DNA of 64,000 bases. Source: Gammaproteobacteria bacterium (GTDB lineage: Bacteria > Pseudomonadota > Gammaproteobacteria > Acidiferrobacterales > Sulfurifustaceae). The translations under genes and the position numbers were made by a program. How positions within the stretch are numbered: the stretch's first letter is position 1; each line of letters starts with the position of its first letter. The stretch is taken from contig JACQFZ010000004.1 of NCBI GenBank assembly GCA_016199745.1, forward strand, positions 53,064 through 117,063, written 5' to 3'. Below, one piece after another: positions 55,201-64,000 of this stretch. The notes under the pieces are model-generated. The model was given only the letters and a program-made list of their open reading frames with translations. It had not been told where the DNA came from and ran no database searches.

Positions 55201-58200
55201 CCGTTACCAAAGCGAACCGAATCGTTACCGGCGCTGTCGATGACAACGTCTTGCCCGGAACCGAGGTTGACGAGGTAAATGTCGTCGCCGCCGAGACCGG
55301 TAAGCGTGTTGTTACCGCTGTTACCGGTAAGCGTGTTGTTCAATGTGTTGCCGGTCGCGTTAAGGTTGGCAGCCGTGCTCAACGTCAGATTTTCGACGTT
55401 GGCGCCGAGCGTGTAAGTAATAGCGCTAACGACCGTATCGGTACCCTCATTCGCCAATTCGGTGACGATATCGCCGGTGCTATCGACGATATAGGTGTCA
55501 TCGCCCGTGCCGCCCTTCAAGGTATCGCTGCCCGTTTTACCATCGAGCGTATCGTTACCGGCGTTACCGGTGAGTGTGTTGTTGGCAGTATTGCCGGTCA
55601 AAATGTTATCGAGTGCATTGCCGGTGCCGTTGACGGCAGTAGCACCGGTGAGGGTTAGGTTTTCGAGGTTGGTCCCGAGCGTATAGGTGATGGAACTTTG
55701 GACAGTATCGATGCCTTCGTTTGCATTTTCGGTGACGATGTCGCCGGTGCTGGTGACGACATAGGTATCGTTGCCGGTACCGCCAGTCATAGTGTCGGAC
55801 CCGTTGCCGCCATCGAGGGTGTCGTTTCCAGCGTTGCCGGTGAGTGTGTTGTTGGCGCTATTGCCGGTCAGAATGTTGTCGAGCGCATTGCCAGTGCCGT
55901 TGATGGCAGTGCTACCGGTTAACGTAAGATTCTCAACGTCGTTGGTGAGCGTGTACGTAACCGAGCTATTAACCTTGTCGGTGCCCTCACCAGCATTTTC
56001 GGTAACGATGTCGCTGGTGCTGTCGACGGTATAGGTATCGTTGCCGATTCCGCCGATCATCGTATCGTTACCAGTGCCACCATTGAGCGAATCGTCGCCG
56101 CCCATTCCATACAGCGTGTCGTTGCCCGAGCTGCCGCTAAGACTGTTATTTGCCGAGTTACCGGTAATGACGTTGGCGAGGGTGTTGCCGGTGCCGTTGA
56201 TGGCGTTCGTGCCGGTCAACGTGAGGTTCTCGACGTTGGTCGTGAGCGTGTAGGTGACACTGGCTTGCACCGTATCGGTCCCGCCGCTCGAACCTTCAGT
56301 GACGATGTCACCGGCGTCGTCGACGATGTAAGTATCGTTGCCGCTGCCGCCGGTCATACTGTCCACACCGGTGCCGCCGTCTAAGAGATCGTCGCCGGCA
56401 TTGCCGGTTAGCGTGTCGTTGCCCGCCAGCCCCCGCAGTTCGTCATTCCCGGAAGTGCCGGTCAATGCATCATCGCCACTGGTGCCGAGGATGGGGCCGC
56501 TCGGAACGTCGGCGATAGTAACGACAAAGATGTCGGAAACACTCGCGCTTGCCGTGTCGGTAGCAGTGACTCGGAGACTGTACGTACCGGCATCGGCACT
56601 GCCTGGAGTACCGGAGAAGGTACGAGTCGCACTGTTGAATGCGAGCCAAGACGGAAGCGCCGAACCATCACTTCGGCTAGCGCTGAACGTTAACGTATCG
56701 CCGATGTCAACGTCGCTGAATGAATTGACTGGAACGGTATAAGTGAACGAAGTCCCTTCCTGACCGATCTGATCCGCAACGGGGTTAGTCAATGTAGGCG
56801 CATCGTTGACATTGTTCACCGTCAGGTGAAATACATCTGCGACTGAAGCACCACCGCTATCGGTAGCAACAACCCGGATATCGAACGAACCAACATTACT
56901 GTTGCCAGGCGTTCCGCTAAACGTCCGCGTCGCCGCATTAAATATAAGCCAGACAGGAAGCACACTACCGTCGCTGAGAGTTGCAGCAAAAGTCAGCGTG
57001 TCACCTATATCGATATCGCCAAAAGTATTGATTGGCACCTGATAGGTAAATGTGCTGTCTTCGGTTGCCGTTTGATCCGAAATTGAATTGACAACAGTAG
57101 GAGCGTCATTGGTGTTGTTGACGTTGAGTACAAAAACATCCGAGACGGAAAGACCGCCGATGTCGGTAGCGGTCACTCGTACGTCAAACGTACCAACATT
57201 GCCATTGGCCGGCGTACCACTGAAAGTGCGAGTCGTGGCGTTAAAGTTGAGCCATGCTGGCAATGCGGTGCCATCTGGGCGACTTGCGCTGTAGGTAAGG
57301 TTTCCGCCTTCTGGATCAGCAAAAGAACCCGCGGGAACTGTATACGTGAACGTCGCGTCTTCGGCCGCTACTTGGTCGATTAAAAATGCGGCGACCGTTG
57401 GTGGATTATTGATCGGGGCTTGCCCGATAAGCGCCTGCATTTCGGCATCGGTGAGAACCGTCCCATCGGCGAAAGAGAAACGTTCGATCCGATTGCCCAC
57501 GAACCAGTCAGCGATTCTGAACGTACTCGACATTCCATAGTCAATCCGCAGATTATTCCCATCCTGATTAACAGATAAGTTGTTAGTAGAGATTCCATTG
57601 CCAAAACTGATTCGATCGAATCCACTAATATCCGTTACTAAATCGGTCCCATCACCAGTACGAAATCCGTAGACATCGTCCCCCACCCCTCCCTCCAACG
57701 TATCGTCACCGGCACCTCCAACTAATGTGTCATTTCCGGCCCCGCCGTATAGAACATCTGCTGCTGCATCGCCGTAAAGTAAATCATCGCCACCTTGACC
57801 TTGCACCGTATCACTGCCATCGCCGCCCGCGAGGATGCTCGCATTATCAGTACCGACGAGGCTGTCGTTTCCTGAGGTGCCAACTCTTAAATCCCCCATG
57901 CTGATGGTTAATTCGTTACCGAAACTGATTTGTCTCAGGCGATCTCTCGTAGTGGCCCACGACTCGAACCACGCCTGAACGATAAGCTGATCACCAGAAC
58001 CGAGCGAGATACCTAGGTCATCAGGCGCGGTACCGTCGAAACTCGCCAACACAAACTCCACGTCCCAAGGCGAGACATTTCCCGTCAAACGCAATTGGTC
58101 TTCATTGTTACGGTAGTCGGTGTAAATCAGATCGTTCCCGTACCCTCGGCCATATAAATAGGTATCAGCACCCGCACCGCCAGCTAACTGATCACTGCCA

Positions 58201-61200
58201 GTTCCTCCATCAAGGATATCGTCGCCACCCGACCCCGCTAGATAGTCGTCACCATCTTCGCCATACAAAACGTCATTTCCAAACGAACCCGAGACCCACT
58301 CTGGCACGTCTCCCGACAGCGAATCGTTTCCGCTTCCGCCACGTAACACGTCATCGCCTGCACCTCCGTTCAAACTATCGACACCGTTGCCACCATTAAG
58401 CGTGTCGTTCCCCTCTAATCCCCAAATCGAGTCGTTTCCATCGAGTCCCGACAAACTATCGGAAAATGCACCGCCCATTAAATAGTCACTAGCTGCAGTG
58501 CCCGCTGTTCTGAATAGCGAATTACCGTCTTGAAACAAATAGTCCTCTACCCGACGGTTAAGAGCGCTGAAAAAATCTACAACCGTCAATAAATCCGACG
58601 TGCCAAGAAGCGAGAGAACGAGATTGTTGCCGTTAGCAGTTACATCGACCTGAGAAACTGTTATTGACGCTCCGAAGACAACTCGATCCCTATCCGTATC
58701 GGTACCAAACTCTCGTATTTCATCTCGGCCAGATCCCACATCAAAAACATAAGTGTCGTTACCATAACCTCCATACAGGAAATCGTTACCGGTCCCACCG
58801 TCTAACGTATCGTTTCCACCTTCGCCATATATATTGTCCCTCCCGGCTCCGCCGGTTAAAACGTCATTGCCGCCAGTAGAACCGAGCCAACCATCTTCGC
58901 CGACAAGCATGTCGTCTCCGTCACCACCGTCGATAACATCATCTCCATTAAATCCGAAAATTTGATCGCTGCCTCCGCCTCCCGAAAGAGCATCGTTACC
59001 GTCGGTACCTAAAATAAGATCATTACCAGCGGTGGAGGCAAATAACCGTGAACCGTCGGAGAATATAAAGTTGCCTAAGTGAGATTGACCGGCAACGGAA
59101 AAGTCGCGGAGTGTCAAACTTTCACTGGTTCCACTAATTGCCAGAACTAGATCCGATCCACTAAACGACACCGCAATATTGGCGGCAGTTAGATCTGCAT
59201 CGAATACCACTCGACTTAACGAAGATGTGCCAGCAATTACATCCTGTCCATCACCGCGACCAAACAGGTAGGTGTCCGCGCCTAAACCACCGGATAACGT
59301 ATCGTTGCCGGCTCCGCCGTCTAAGACATCACTCTCATTTCCACCATACAGAATGTCACTACCTTCGCCACCGCGAAGAACATTGTTACCCGCTTGTCCT
59401 TTCAATAGATCGTTACCAGCACCCCCTTCTAGGACATCATCACCCGCACCACCTTCGATAATATCGTCACCACCTTGGCCATACAGAACATCGCCGCCAT
59501 CTTCTCCGAGGGCTACGTACCCATACAACACGTCGTTCTGATTGCTGCCGTAAATCGTGTCGCCACCAACGGTGCCGATAAGATTCATTGCTGGAGCATA
59601 GGTCATTAACTGTTGTTGGTTAAGCGCTTCACCATCGATAGTGAATGTCTGATTCGCAGACAGGAAACCACCCTGAATGGAAATACTATCGGTGCCACTA
59701 GTGAGCGTTAGGTATTGCCAGCCGTCTGCACCCTGCGCTTGGCCGATTTGGAATTGGCTGATGCCATAACCATCGATCTCGATCGCACCAGCCCCTGTGC
59801 CGAACATGACGGTATCGACTCCATCGCCAACGTGATAAACGACAATGTCATCTTGATCACGCCAGAGGGTGTCGTTGCCTTGGCCGCCTTCCAAAATATC
59901 GCGGCCGGCACCACCGACGAGGGTGTCGTTACCCCCACCACCCTGCAACAGATCGTCGCCGTCCATGCCGTACAAAATATCGTTGCCATCGCCACCCGAT
60001 AGATTGTCGTTGCCGGCTTCGGCGACGAGCTGATCATTACCACTGCCGCCGTCTAATAAGTCATTGCCGCCGAAACCGCGGAGATAATCGTCACCCGCTT
60101 CACCATACAGACTGTCGTTGCCCTGCTGATCAGCAGCAAGATCGCTGGCATCGCCGAAGAGATTGTCGTTGTCGGCGCCACCGTAAAGGATGTCGTTGCC
60201 CTGACCGCCGACGAGTTCATCGGCACCGGCGTCGCCATTCAGAAGGTCATCGTTGCCTTGACCATAGAGGCTATCGTCGCCACTTCCGCCGTAAAGAATG
60301 TCTCTACCGTGACGATCGAGCGTTAAGTTGGGATTACTGAAATCGCCTTCGATGATGTCATTGCCGGCGCCACCGAAGATTAGGTCGTCACCCTCTTCGC
60401 CATAAAGCGCATCGTTGTCGGTCTCCCCGACATTTAGCGTATCGGGGCCACCAATAATAATGTCGTTCCCCAAAGAGCCGGCGATAAAATCATTACCGGT
60501 ACCACCTAATAAGGTGTCATTGCCTTCATCGCCCAAGAGATAGTCGTTACCGATTTCTCCATCGAGCAGGTCGTCGCCCAGATAGCCCCAAAGAACGTCG
60601 TCCCCGTTGCCACCAAAGAGGCTATCGCCCTGAGTATCGATCGAGGCAAGATCGTAGGAAACGTATTCGACATAACGTACGGCATTGGGATTGGTGACGT
60701 TCGGACCGTCGAAGGTAAAATTGCGATTAACCTCAATCCGGCCACTCGATTGGCCTAATAGAAATGCCACACTCCATTCCCAGTTTTGATAAGCGGCACG
60801 CCAGAGATCTTGCGTGACGGCCGAAGGACCGACGCCACCGACACCGTCAGGATCGTAATAAGGAACGGCTTCGGCCGCTCCGCTTGAGGCATAGACGACG
60901 AGGAAGTCGTTGCCATCTCCGCCTTTAAGAATGTCGTGGCCGGGGCCACCGGCTAAAAAGTCATTGCCGTCGCCGCCTTCTAACCAGTCATTGCCCTCGT
61001 TGCCGTTGAGCCAGTCGTTGCCGGTGCCGCCGATGATGCCGGGGCTGCCTTGGTTGTCGGTGGCGCCACCGCGCACGAGATCATTGCCGGCGGCAGCGGT
61101 GAGGATGCCGTCGCCACTGATGAGATCGGCGTCGTCGGTGCCGTTCGTGGTTGTACTGACGCGGTTTTGGACAAGGTCGGTGAGACGGAGACCAAGCTGT

Positions 61201-62537
61201 CCGGGCTGGTAATTATTAATGGTCAGGATGGTGGTGCCGTCGGCAACGACGGTAAGGACAGTGCCGGTTAAGGTGTAGGTAAAGTGGCCATCGTCGCTTT
61301 GGTAGCTGCCGGATTGGCCTTGGGGGCGATAGCCACCGGCAAGGGTGGAGTAATGGTTGGTGGCGTCAATGTAAATGATACGGCCGATGCCATCGGAATC
61401 GACAAGAGTGTCATGGCCGTCGCCGACTTTGTAGAAATAGGTGTCATTGCCATTGCCACCGTCGATATAGTCGTTACCTTGTTGGCCGTTTAGGGCGTCA
61501 CTACCGGTACCGCCGTAGATAACATCGTCGCCGGCTTGGCCATAGATATAGTCTTCTCCGGATTCGCCGAAGATGAGGTCGTTCAGCGCAGTGCCGATAA
61601 GGCCGTAGTCGTCATCGGTCTTGCCGTAATAAATCGTGGTTTGGTCTTCGCCGACGAGAATGTCGCCGGTCAGTCCGATATTCACACCGAGCTGCGTAAT
61701 ATACGTGTCGCGCAAGTAGTTGCGGGCGCCGTCGAGTTTAATCGTGATGGGATCACTACCGGTAGTAATTGGGCTATACCGCTGCTCGTAATCCAGGATG
61801 GTCTGGCGATGACGGGTGTACATGCGATACGCCGCTTTGGCGTCCGTGTCGGTAGCGGCGATTACGCCTTCGTTGTGCAAACCAAATTGGTCGGATTCAC
61901 GGTAGCGGCGGTTAGCGATACCGGACGATTGGCTATTACCGCCATTGCTGTCATATCGAATCTCGAACCATGCCTCCGCACGGTCACCATTCGATAGTGC
62001 GAGCGTGAGTCGTTGGCCAATAAGCGCTGGTGAGTTGTACGCCATCGAAGCTAACGCGACCATCTCCTCGGTATCCTGAAGAGATACAAATAATGCGTTT
62101 CCGGCCACAATGCCTAAAAAACTGTTGAAACGATCACGAACTGCATTGAGAGCGCGATTGAGTTCTAAGTCAAAAAGTGTGCGGCCTTCCTGCTGAGAAA
62201 TAGTACGAATGTCGCCGGCACCGATTTGATCACCGAGACCATCAGACAAATTCCGCGCTTGCTGCGTATTGCCAGCGTTGAGCGCCGTCACAATATCGTT
62301 AAGCGTCGTTTGCTGACCCGCCGTTATCGTTATGCCGATAGCGTTGAAGTCTGAGGCTAAGGTCCCCTTAAGTGCCCAGGTGCCTTGTGCATTCTTAATG
62401 GCCAGCGCGTAACCAAAACCAATCGTCGGTACACCGACGAGATCGCCGTAGACACCCGGCTCGAAACCTTCTCCTCTCCATATGAACTGAAACGCAGTTT
62501 CATTAAAATTTGTAGATGGTCTTTGTATAAGTGCCAT
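52272..62537 (-). CDS. Giant RTX protein with N-terminal GH24 lysozyme domain
   Basis: A 3421-residue protein, about 10.3 kb. Residues 12-45 carry a T4-lysozyme (GH24) active site: [20 protein letters not shown] has Glu23, Asp32 and Thr38, with the same 9 and 6 spacing as Glu11, Asp20 and Thr26 of T4. The lysozyme region extends to about 250. RTX nonapeptide blocks (GGxGxDxLx) follow through about 310-1690, then three Ig/cadherin-like He_PIG repeats (about 1700-2010), nearly identical RTX units (2015-2490), five or six more He_PIG repeats (2510-3020), and a final RTX block and C-terminal secretion region. There is no Sec signal, as expected for type I export with Ca2+-triggered folding. GGGGAGAATAAAT precedes the ATG. 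Lytic activity is inferred. Confidence 0.92.
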   Translation of the reverse strand: MALIQRPSTNFNETAFQFIWRGEGFEPGVYGDLVGVPTIGFGYALAIKNAQGTWALKGTLASDFNAIGITITAGQQTTLNDIVTALNAGNTQQARNLSDGLGDQIGAGDIRTISQQEGRTLFDLELNRALNAVRDRFNSFLGIVAGNALFVSLQDTEEMVALASMAYNSPALIGQRLTLALSNGDRAEAWFEIRYDSNGGNSQSSGIANRRYRESDQFGLHNEGVIAATDTDAKAAYRMYTRHRQTILDYEQRYSPITTGSDPITIKLDGARNYLRDTYITQLGVNIGLTGDILVGEDQTTIYYGKTDDDYGLIGTALNDLIFGESGEDYIYGQAGDDVIYGGTGSDALNGQQGNDYIDGGNGNDTYFYKVGDGHDTLVDSDGIGRIIYIDATNHYSTLAGGYRPQGQSGSYQSDDGHFTYTLTGTVLTVVADGTTILTINNYQPGQLGLRLTDLVQNRVSTTTNGTDDADLISGDGILTAAAGNDLVRGGATDNQGSPGIIGGTGNDWLNGNEGNDWLEGGDGNDFLAGGPGHDILKGGDGNDFLVVYASSGAAEAVPYYDPDGVGGVGPSAVTQDLWRAAYQNWEWSVAFLLGQSSGRIEVNRNFTFDGPNVTNPNAVRYVEYVSYDLASIDTQGDSLFGGNGDDVLWGYLGDDLLDGEIGNDYLLGDEGNDTLLGGTGNDFIAGSLGNDIIIGGPDTLNVGETDNDALYGEEGDDLIFGGAGNDIIEGDFSNPNLTLDRHGRDILYGGSGDDSLYGQGNDDLLNGDAGADELVGGQGNDILYGGADNDNLFGDASDLAADQQGNDSLYGEAGDDYLRGFGGNDLLDGGSGNDQLVAEAGNDNLSGGDGNDILYGMDGDDLLQGGGGNDTLVGGAGRDILEGGQGNDTLWRDQDDIVVYHVGDGVDTVMFGTGAGAIEIDGYGISQFQIGQAQGADGWQYLTLTSGTDSISIQGGFLSANQTFTIDGEALNQQQLMTYAPAMNLIGTVGGDTIYGSNQNDVLYGYVALGEDGGDVLYGQGGDDIIEGGAGDDVLEGGAGNDLLKGQAGNNVLRGGEGSDILYGGNESDVLDGGAGNDTLSGGLGADTYLFGRGDGQDVIAGTSSLSRVVFDADLTAANIAVSFSGSDLVLAISGTSESLTLRDFSVAGQSHLGNFIFSDGSRLFASTAGNDLILGTDGNDALSGGGGSDQIFGFNGDDVIDGGDGDDMLVGEDGWLGSTGGNDVLTGGAGRDNIYGEGGNDTLDGGTGNDFLYGGYGNDTYVFDVGSGRDEIREFGTDTDRDRVVFGASITVSQVDVTANGNNLVLSLLGTSDLLTVVDFFSALNRRVEDYLFQDGNSLFRTAGTAASDYLMGGAFSDSLSGLDGNDSIWGLEGNDTLNGGNGVDSLNGGAGDDVLRGGSGNDSLSGDVPEWVSGSFGNDVLYGEDGDDYLAGSGGDDILDGGTGSDQLAGGAGADTYLYGRGYGNDLIYTDYRNNEDQLRLTGNVSPWDVEFVLASFDGTAPDDLGISLGSGDQLIVQAWFESWATTRDRLRQISFGNELTISMGDLRVGTSGNDSLVGTDNASILAGGDGSDTVQGQGGDDLLYGDAAADVLYGGAGNDTLVGGAGDDTLEGGVGDDVYGFRTGDGTDLVTDISGFDRISFGNGISTNNLSVNQDGNNLRIDYGMSSTFRIADWFVGNRIERFSFADGTVLTDAEMQALIGQAPINNPPTVAAFLIDQVAAEDATFTYTVPAGSFADPEGGNLTYSASRPDGTALPAWLNFNATTRTFSGTPANGNVGTFDVRVTATDIGGLSVSDVFVLNVNNTNDAPTVVNSISDQTATEDSTFTYQVPINTFGDIDIGDTLTFAATLSDGSVLPVWLIFNAATRTFSGTPGNSNVGSFDIRVVATDSGGASVADVFHLTVNNVNDAPTLTNPVADQIGQEGTSFTYTVPVNSFSDVDIGDTLTFSASRSDGSALPSWLAFNSATRTFSGTPGSADAGTYSLRVTATDTASASVSDIFVVTIADVPSGPILGTSGDDALTGTSGNDELRGLAGNDTLTGNAGDDLLDGGTGVDSMTGGSGNDTYIVDDAGDIVTEGSSGGTDTVQASVTYTLTTNVENLTLTGTNAINGTGNTLANVITGNSANNSLSGSSGNDTLYGMGGDDSLNGGTGNDTMIGGIGNDTYTVDSTSDIVTENAGEGTDKVNSSVTYTLTNDVENLTLTGSTAINGTGNALDNILTGNSANNTLTGNAGNDTLDGGNGSDTMTGGTGNDTYVVTSTGDIVTENANEGIDTVQSSITYTLGTNLENLTLTGATAVNGTGNALDNILTGNTANNTLTGNAGNDTLDGKTGSDTLKGGTGDDTYIVDSTGDIVTELANEGTDTVVSAITYTLGANVENLTLSTAANLNATGNTLNNTLTGNSGNNTLTGLGGDDIYLVNLGSGQDVVIDSAGNDSVRFGNGVVASDLTVSRAVDDLVVALNASDRITVSNWFTGSRIELFTFVDGSNLTAAQMEARIGGAPPNTAPVLTNAIADQAATEDNAFSFQVPVNTFADPNDTLAYSATLTDGSPLPSWLSFNSTTGTFSGTPLNGNVGSTNVRVTATDTGGLTVSDVFAITVANVNDAPTVANPILDQTASEDAAFSFQMPSNSFADVDVGNTLTYTASRSDGSALPSWLSFNTATRTFSGTPGNSNVGSMDVRVTATDPSGAAATDIFTLNVTNTNDAPTLANAIPDGTGSEGSVFTYTVPSTTFADVDVGDTLSYSANRSDGSALPSWLSFNGTTRTFSGTPGSNDAGAYSIRVTATDSAGANVNDIFVLTIADVPVSNPSPTLANAISDQVAPEDASFSFVVPANTFSDPGDTLTYSAIRADGSALPTWLSFNSTTRIFSGTPANGNVGAVDVRVTATDTAGATVSDVFTLNVTNVNDAPVLSNAIPDKAGAEGSAFSYVVPANTFSDVDVGDVLTYSATRSNGSSLPSWLSFNATTRTFSGTPGSADSGTYDIRVTATDSAGASVNDVFALTIADVPSGGPNTAPVVSAPLSDQFADAGAALTYTVSAATFTDVGDTLAYSAKLANGSALPAWLSFNPATRTFSGNPTASQIGTLALQVTATDTGGLTASTPLTLNIANRINGGSYWAVVVGTANVDHILMPNDGGDAYGGAGNDLIEGGVNGESLNGEAGDDTFLIVGNNANADQVNGGLGFDRILGSEGDDRIRLYDYQNDNTVELIDGRGGTNLISSDVYWSVLDLRNTTLKNIQGIEAGNDGALIYGSQGNDTIQGGIADDDLTGEGGNDILGGGAGNDTLAGGIGNDTYRFNRGDGQDVVNENDATSGNQDAVLFGVNPLDIVFIHNGNNLQMRLHGGSDTLTVNSWYLGNSYHTETLKAADNRQIADSQVESLIQAMASFSASHGGITWDQAIDQRPQEVESVIAAYWHA

Positions 62538-62588
62538 ATTTATTCTCCCCTTTTTCTATCTAATTGAACGCACCAATACTGAGCCGAG

Positions 62589-63062
62589 TTATTTCCTGCG
62601 AAGGACGCCCAGCGAACATAAACGATCTTTCCTTTCCTTACCCAACTCTGACTTATCTTTGCAGATTGATACCTCAACTTTGCTAGGCTTGGGTTCAAGT
62701 ATCAGAAAAGACGCATCGCCTCTGAGCCTACATACTTGGTTACGAGCCAATTCGAGGTAGTAAGTACCAGGTTCCACTTTCAGTACGCTGTACGACACAT
62801 TTAAGCAATTACCCCACGTGAGAGTATCGTTTTCAATAACAAGATCTCCGAGTCCCCAATAATTTTCTGATTCAGGTTCCCACGTACCCTCAAAGCTATT
62901 CGACGATATATCTTTCGAGATCTCAGAAGCGCATGCAGATAAACTTAAGGCAAACAAAAAGTGCATTAGAAACAAGACAAGGGTATTGGCAACAGAGCAA
63001 TAGCGAAGCGTTCGGAGGGAAATTCTTTCCTCGTTTGTGTTCGGCTGATTATTGCGTGTCAT
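62589..63062 (-). CDS. Small lipoprotein upstream of the RTX gene
   Basis: About 157 residues from ATG 63062, which has GGAAGGAAAACA before it. After a longer basic N-region, a hydrophobic stretch ends LSLSAC, a lipobox. The mature part (SEISKDISSNSFEGTWEPES...) has three more Cys and beta-rich composition. It is 51 bases upstream of the RTX start on the same strand, so cotranscription is likely. With a muramidase-bearing neighbour, an envelope protector or inhibitor role is conceivable, but nothing in the sequence shows it. Confidence 0.6.
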   Translation of the reverse strand: MTRNNQPNTNEERISLRTLRYCSVANTLVLFLMHFLFALSLSACASEISKDISSNSFEGTWEPESENYWGLGDLVIENDTLTWGNCLNVSYSVLKVEPGTYYLELARNQVCRLRGDASFLILEPKPSKVEVSICKDKSELGKERKDRLCSLGVLRRK

Positions 63063-63186
63063 TGTTTTCCTTCCGATATCGAAATTTTCGAGACTGCACA
63101 CGGGACCAAGGGGTCAGAAAGTGGTAATCCAATTAGTGTGCAAGCCGGTTAGCATAAAATCCCCTTAATAATTTTTTATGTTCTAC

Positions 63187-63948
63187 TCAATATCTTTTCA
63201 TTGAGGCACGAATTGCCGGGCGGCTTAGGTAACAGATATCTCTCATCTGAGACTGGTCTGCCGAAGAAACACGCCCTTTCTTGTATTGGGCGACAACTAT
63301 CAATTGCGGGTCCAACTTAACGTCCGAAGACTCCGATAAGAGCACATAATATTCACCCTTCAATGAAAATGGGTGTATCGAGGTGTATGACGTCAAGGCG
63401 GGAAAATATTGCTTATTCGCCTGCATCCAGCCTTCATGAGGTAAAGGCGGCAATAATTGCAACTCATACGAATGTTGAATCCGGACAGTACCGATACTGT
63501 GCTCTTCCAATTCGGAGAATTGTTGAAGAGATCTTAATGAAACATCGCCTGAAAATATAAATAGCGAATCGACGTCGACAGACGTAATGCTTCCATGCCA
63601 CCGGACTACCGTTTCATTGCGTCCGTCGTTATTTATATCAAACGTTGCATATTCAGCCCCGTAGTTAAAGGTACTGTCTTCCGGTCTTCCGTAATGCATC
63701 CATTCCACTGCATCAACGTCATTCTTTTTGCCGTTTAAGACATCTAACATGTAGCGGCAAACCTTTTTGTCATTGTTGATCACTAACGCATATTTTTTTT
63801 CGCCTGGTTTGAAATGCAAATCAGACAAAACTTCTTGGTCCGCACTAGCGTAGCTCCCTGAGAAGTGGCCCCGTTCGTTAAGACACTTTTCCACCAACGA
63901 TAAAGTGATAGCTCTGTCGACTATGCTGCCTGGGACGACGGCAACCAA
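63187..63948 (-). CDS. Hypothetical protein at the window edge
   Basis: A 253-residue frame from TTG 63948; an in-frame TGA lies about 27 bases upstream, and only TTG is available as a start, so the true 5' end may be altered. It contains FDINNDGRNETVVRW, a VCBS/FG-GAP-like calcium loop seen in extracellular proteins, and is AT-rich like the lipoprotein gene. It lies 124 bases before that gene on the same strand. No family is recognised. Confidence 0.55.
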   Translation of the reverse strand: MVAVVPGSIVDRAITLSLVEKCLNERGHFSGSYASADQEVLSDLHFKPGEKKYALVINNDKKVCRYMLDVLNGKKNDVDAVEWMHYGRPEDSTFNYGAEYATFDINNDGRNETVVRWHGSITSVDVDSLFIFSGDVSLRSLQQFSELEEHSIGTVRIQHSYELQLLPPLPHEGWMQANKQYFPALTSYTSIHPFSLKGEYYVLLSESSDVKLDPQLIVVAQYKKGRVSSADQSQMRDICYLSRPAIRASMKRY

Positions 63949-64000
63949 TTCAAGTACACGGTATCCGGCGTCTGCCCGTCAAGCGACGAGTGCGGCCGGC

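Noticed and set aside
54945..55658. 237-codon ORF opposite the RTX gene
   Set aside because: It is a shadow of the repeat-coding strand, rich in Val/Arg/Asp/Gly that mirror the RTX codons.
57700..61600. Dense short repeats as a CRISPR-like array
   Set aside because: The periodicity is 27 bases and encodes GGxGxDxLx nonapeptides in frame; there are no constant repeats with unique spacers and no cas genes.
62525..62537. RTX start ATGGCACTTAT resembles the element end GAATGGCACTTAC
   Set aside because: Only ten bases match, within a codon context (MALIQ) expected for the protein, with no inverted partner nearby. Treated as coincidence.

Overview
The window looks like a piece of an environmental gammaproteobacterial chromosome of fairly high GC (by eye, not counted). 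The class is suggested by an adjacent ligA, zipA and smc set, csrA, rppH, a YgfA-type cyclo-ligase, an ampD/ampE pair, a DUF1289 protein, and an RpfC-like sensor kinase at the left edge. I cannot fix the order or genus. Several stretches (about 26.1-27.8 kb, 31.3-34.2 kb and 62.5-64 kb) look richer in A+T than the core and carry unfamiliar or secreted proteins, so I read them as accessory DNA.

Layout. 1-1.5 kb: the 5' part of an RpfC-like kinase whose membrane sensor is duplicated in tandem and broken by a 5-bp duplication. 1.8-4.2 kb: csrA, then an AcuI/YhdH oxidoreductase with a DUF2235 hydrolase. 4.4-13.8 kb: an MsbA-type ABC transporter with an extra N-terminal domain, ligA, zipA and smc, all on the minus strand. 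13.9-15.9 kb: a QueF reductase fused to a D-ribulokinase-like FGGY kinase. 16-23.2 kb: rhomboid protease, a 52-codon membrane ORF, rppH, HAD phosphatase, a GGDEF/EAL sensor, a small lipoprotein, DUF1857, DUF1289 and an omega-aminotransferase. 23.5-26.1 kb: pirin, azoR and a divergent LysR regulator. 26.3-27.7 kb: a PIN-domain gene and an unknown partner. 27.8-28.9 kb: two nested, broken RAYT transposases. 28.9-36.1 kb: aldo/keto reductase, two secreted proteins, an ADP-ribosyltransferase-like protein with a nuclear-localisation-like N-terminus, a clan GH-A lipoprotein, a repeat cluster and a HAF-repeat protein. 36.2-49.2 kb: a broken antitoxin, then mostly metabolic and envelope genes (LysR, NmrA, DoxX, YgiD dioxygenase, flavoprotein, DUF456, PhyH, PvdE/YojI-type exporter, ygfA, cobalamin adenosyltransferase, ampE, ampD, YbaK). 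49.4-50.4 kb: a non-autonomous transposon-like element with a 10-bp target duplication, and two small genes. 50.7-62.5 kb: a TolC-type outer membrane channel beside a 3421-residue RTX protein that carries an intact T4-lysozyme-type catalytic triad at its N-terminus.

Two systems stand out. First, a TolC family channel and a giant repeat protein with an N-terminal muramidase domain, probably a type I secretion substrate that delivers a peptidoglycan hydrolase outside the cell. Second, a family of palindromic intergenic elements (23.3, 24.4, 34.4-34.7, 39.0 and 49.4-49.7 kb). Some of these carry an inserted module of about 85 bp made of one conserved hairpin and one hairpin whose stem differs in every copy yet stays perfectly self-complementary. 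The QueF-kinase fusion is the most unusual single gene architecture. No tRNA, rRNA or CRISPR array was seen.
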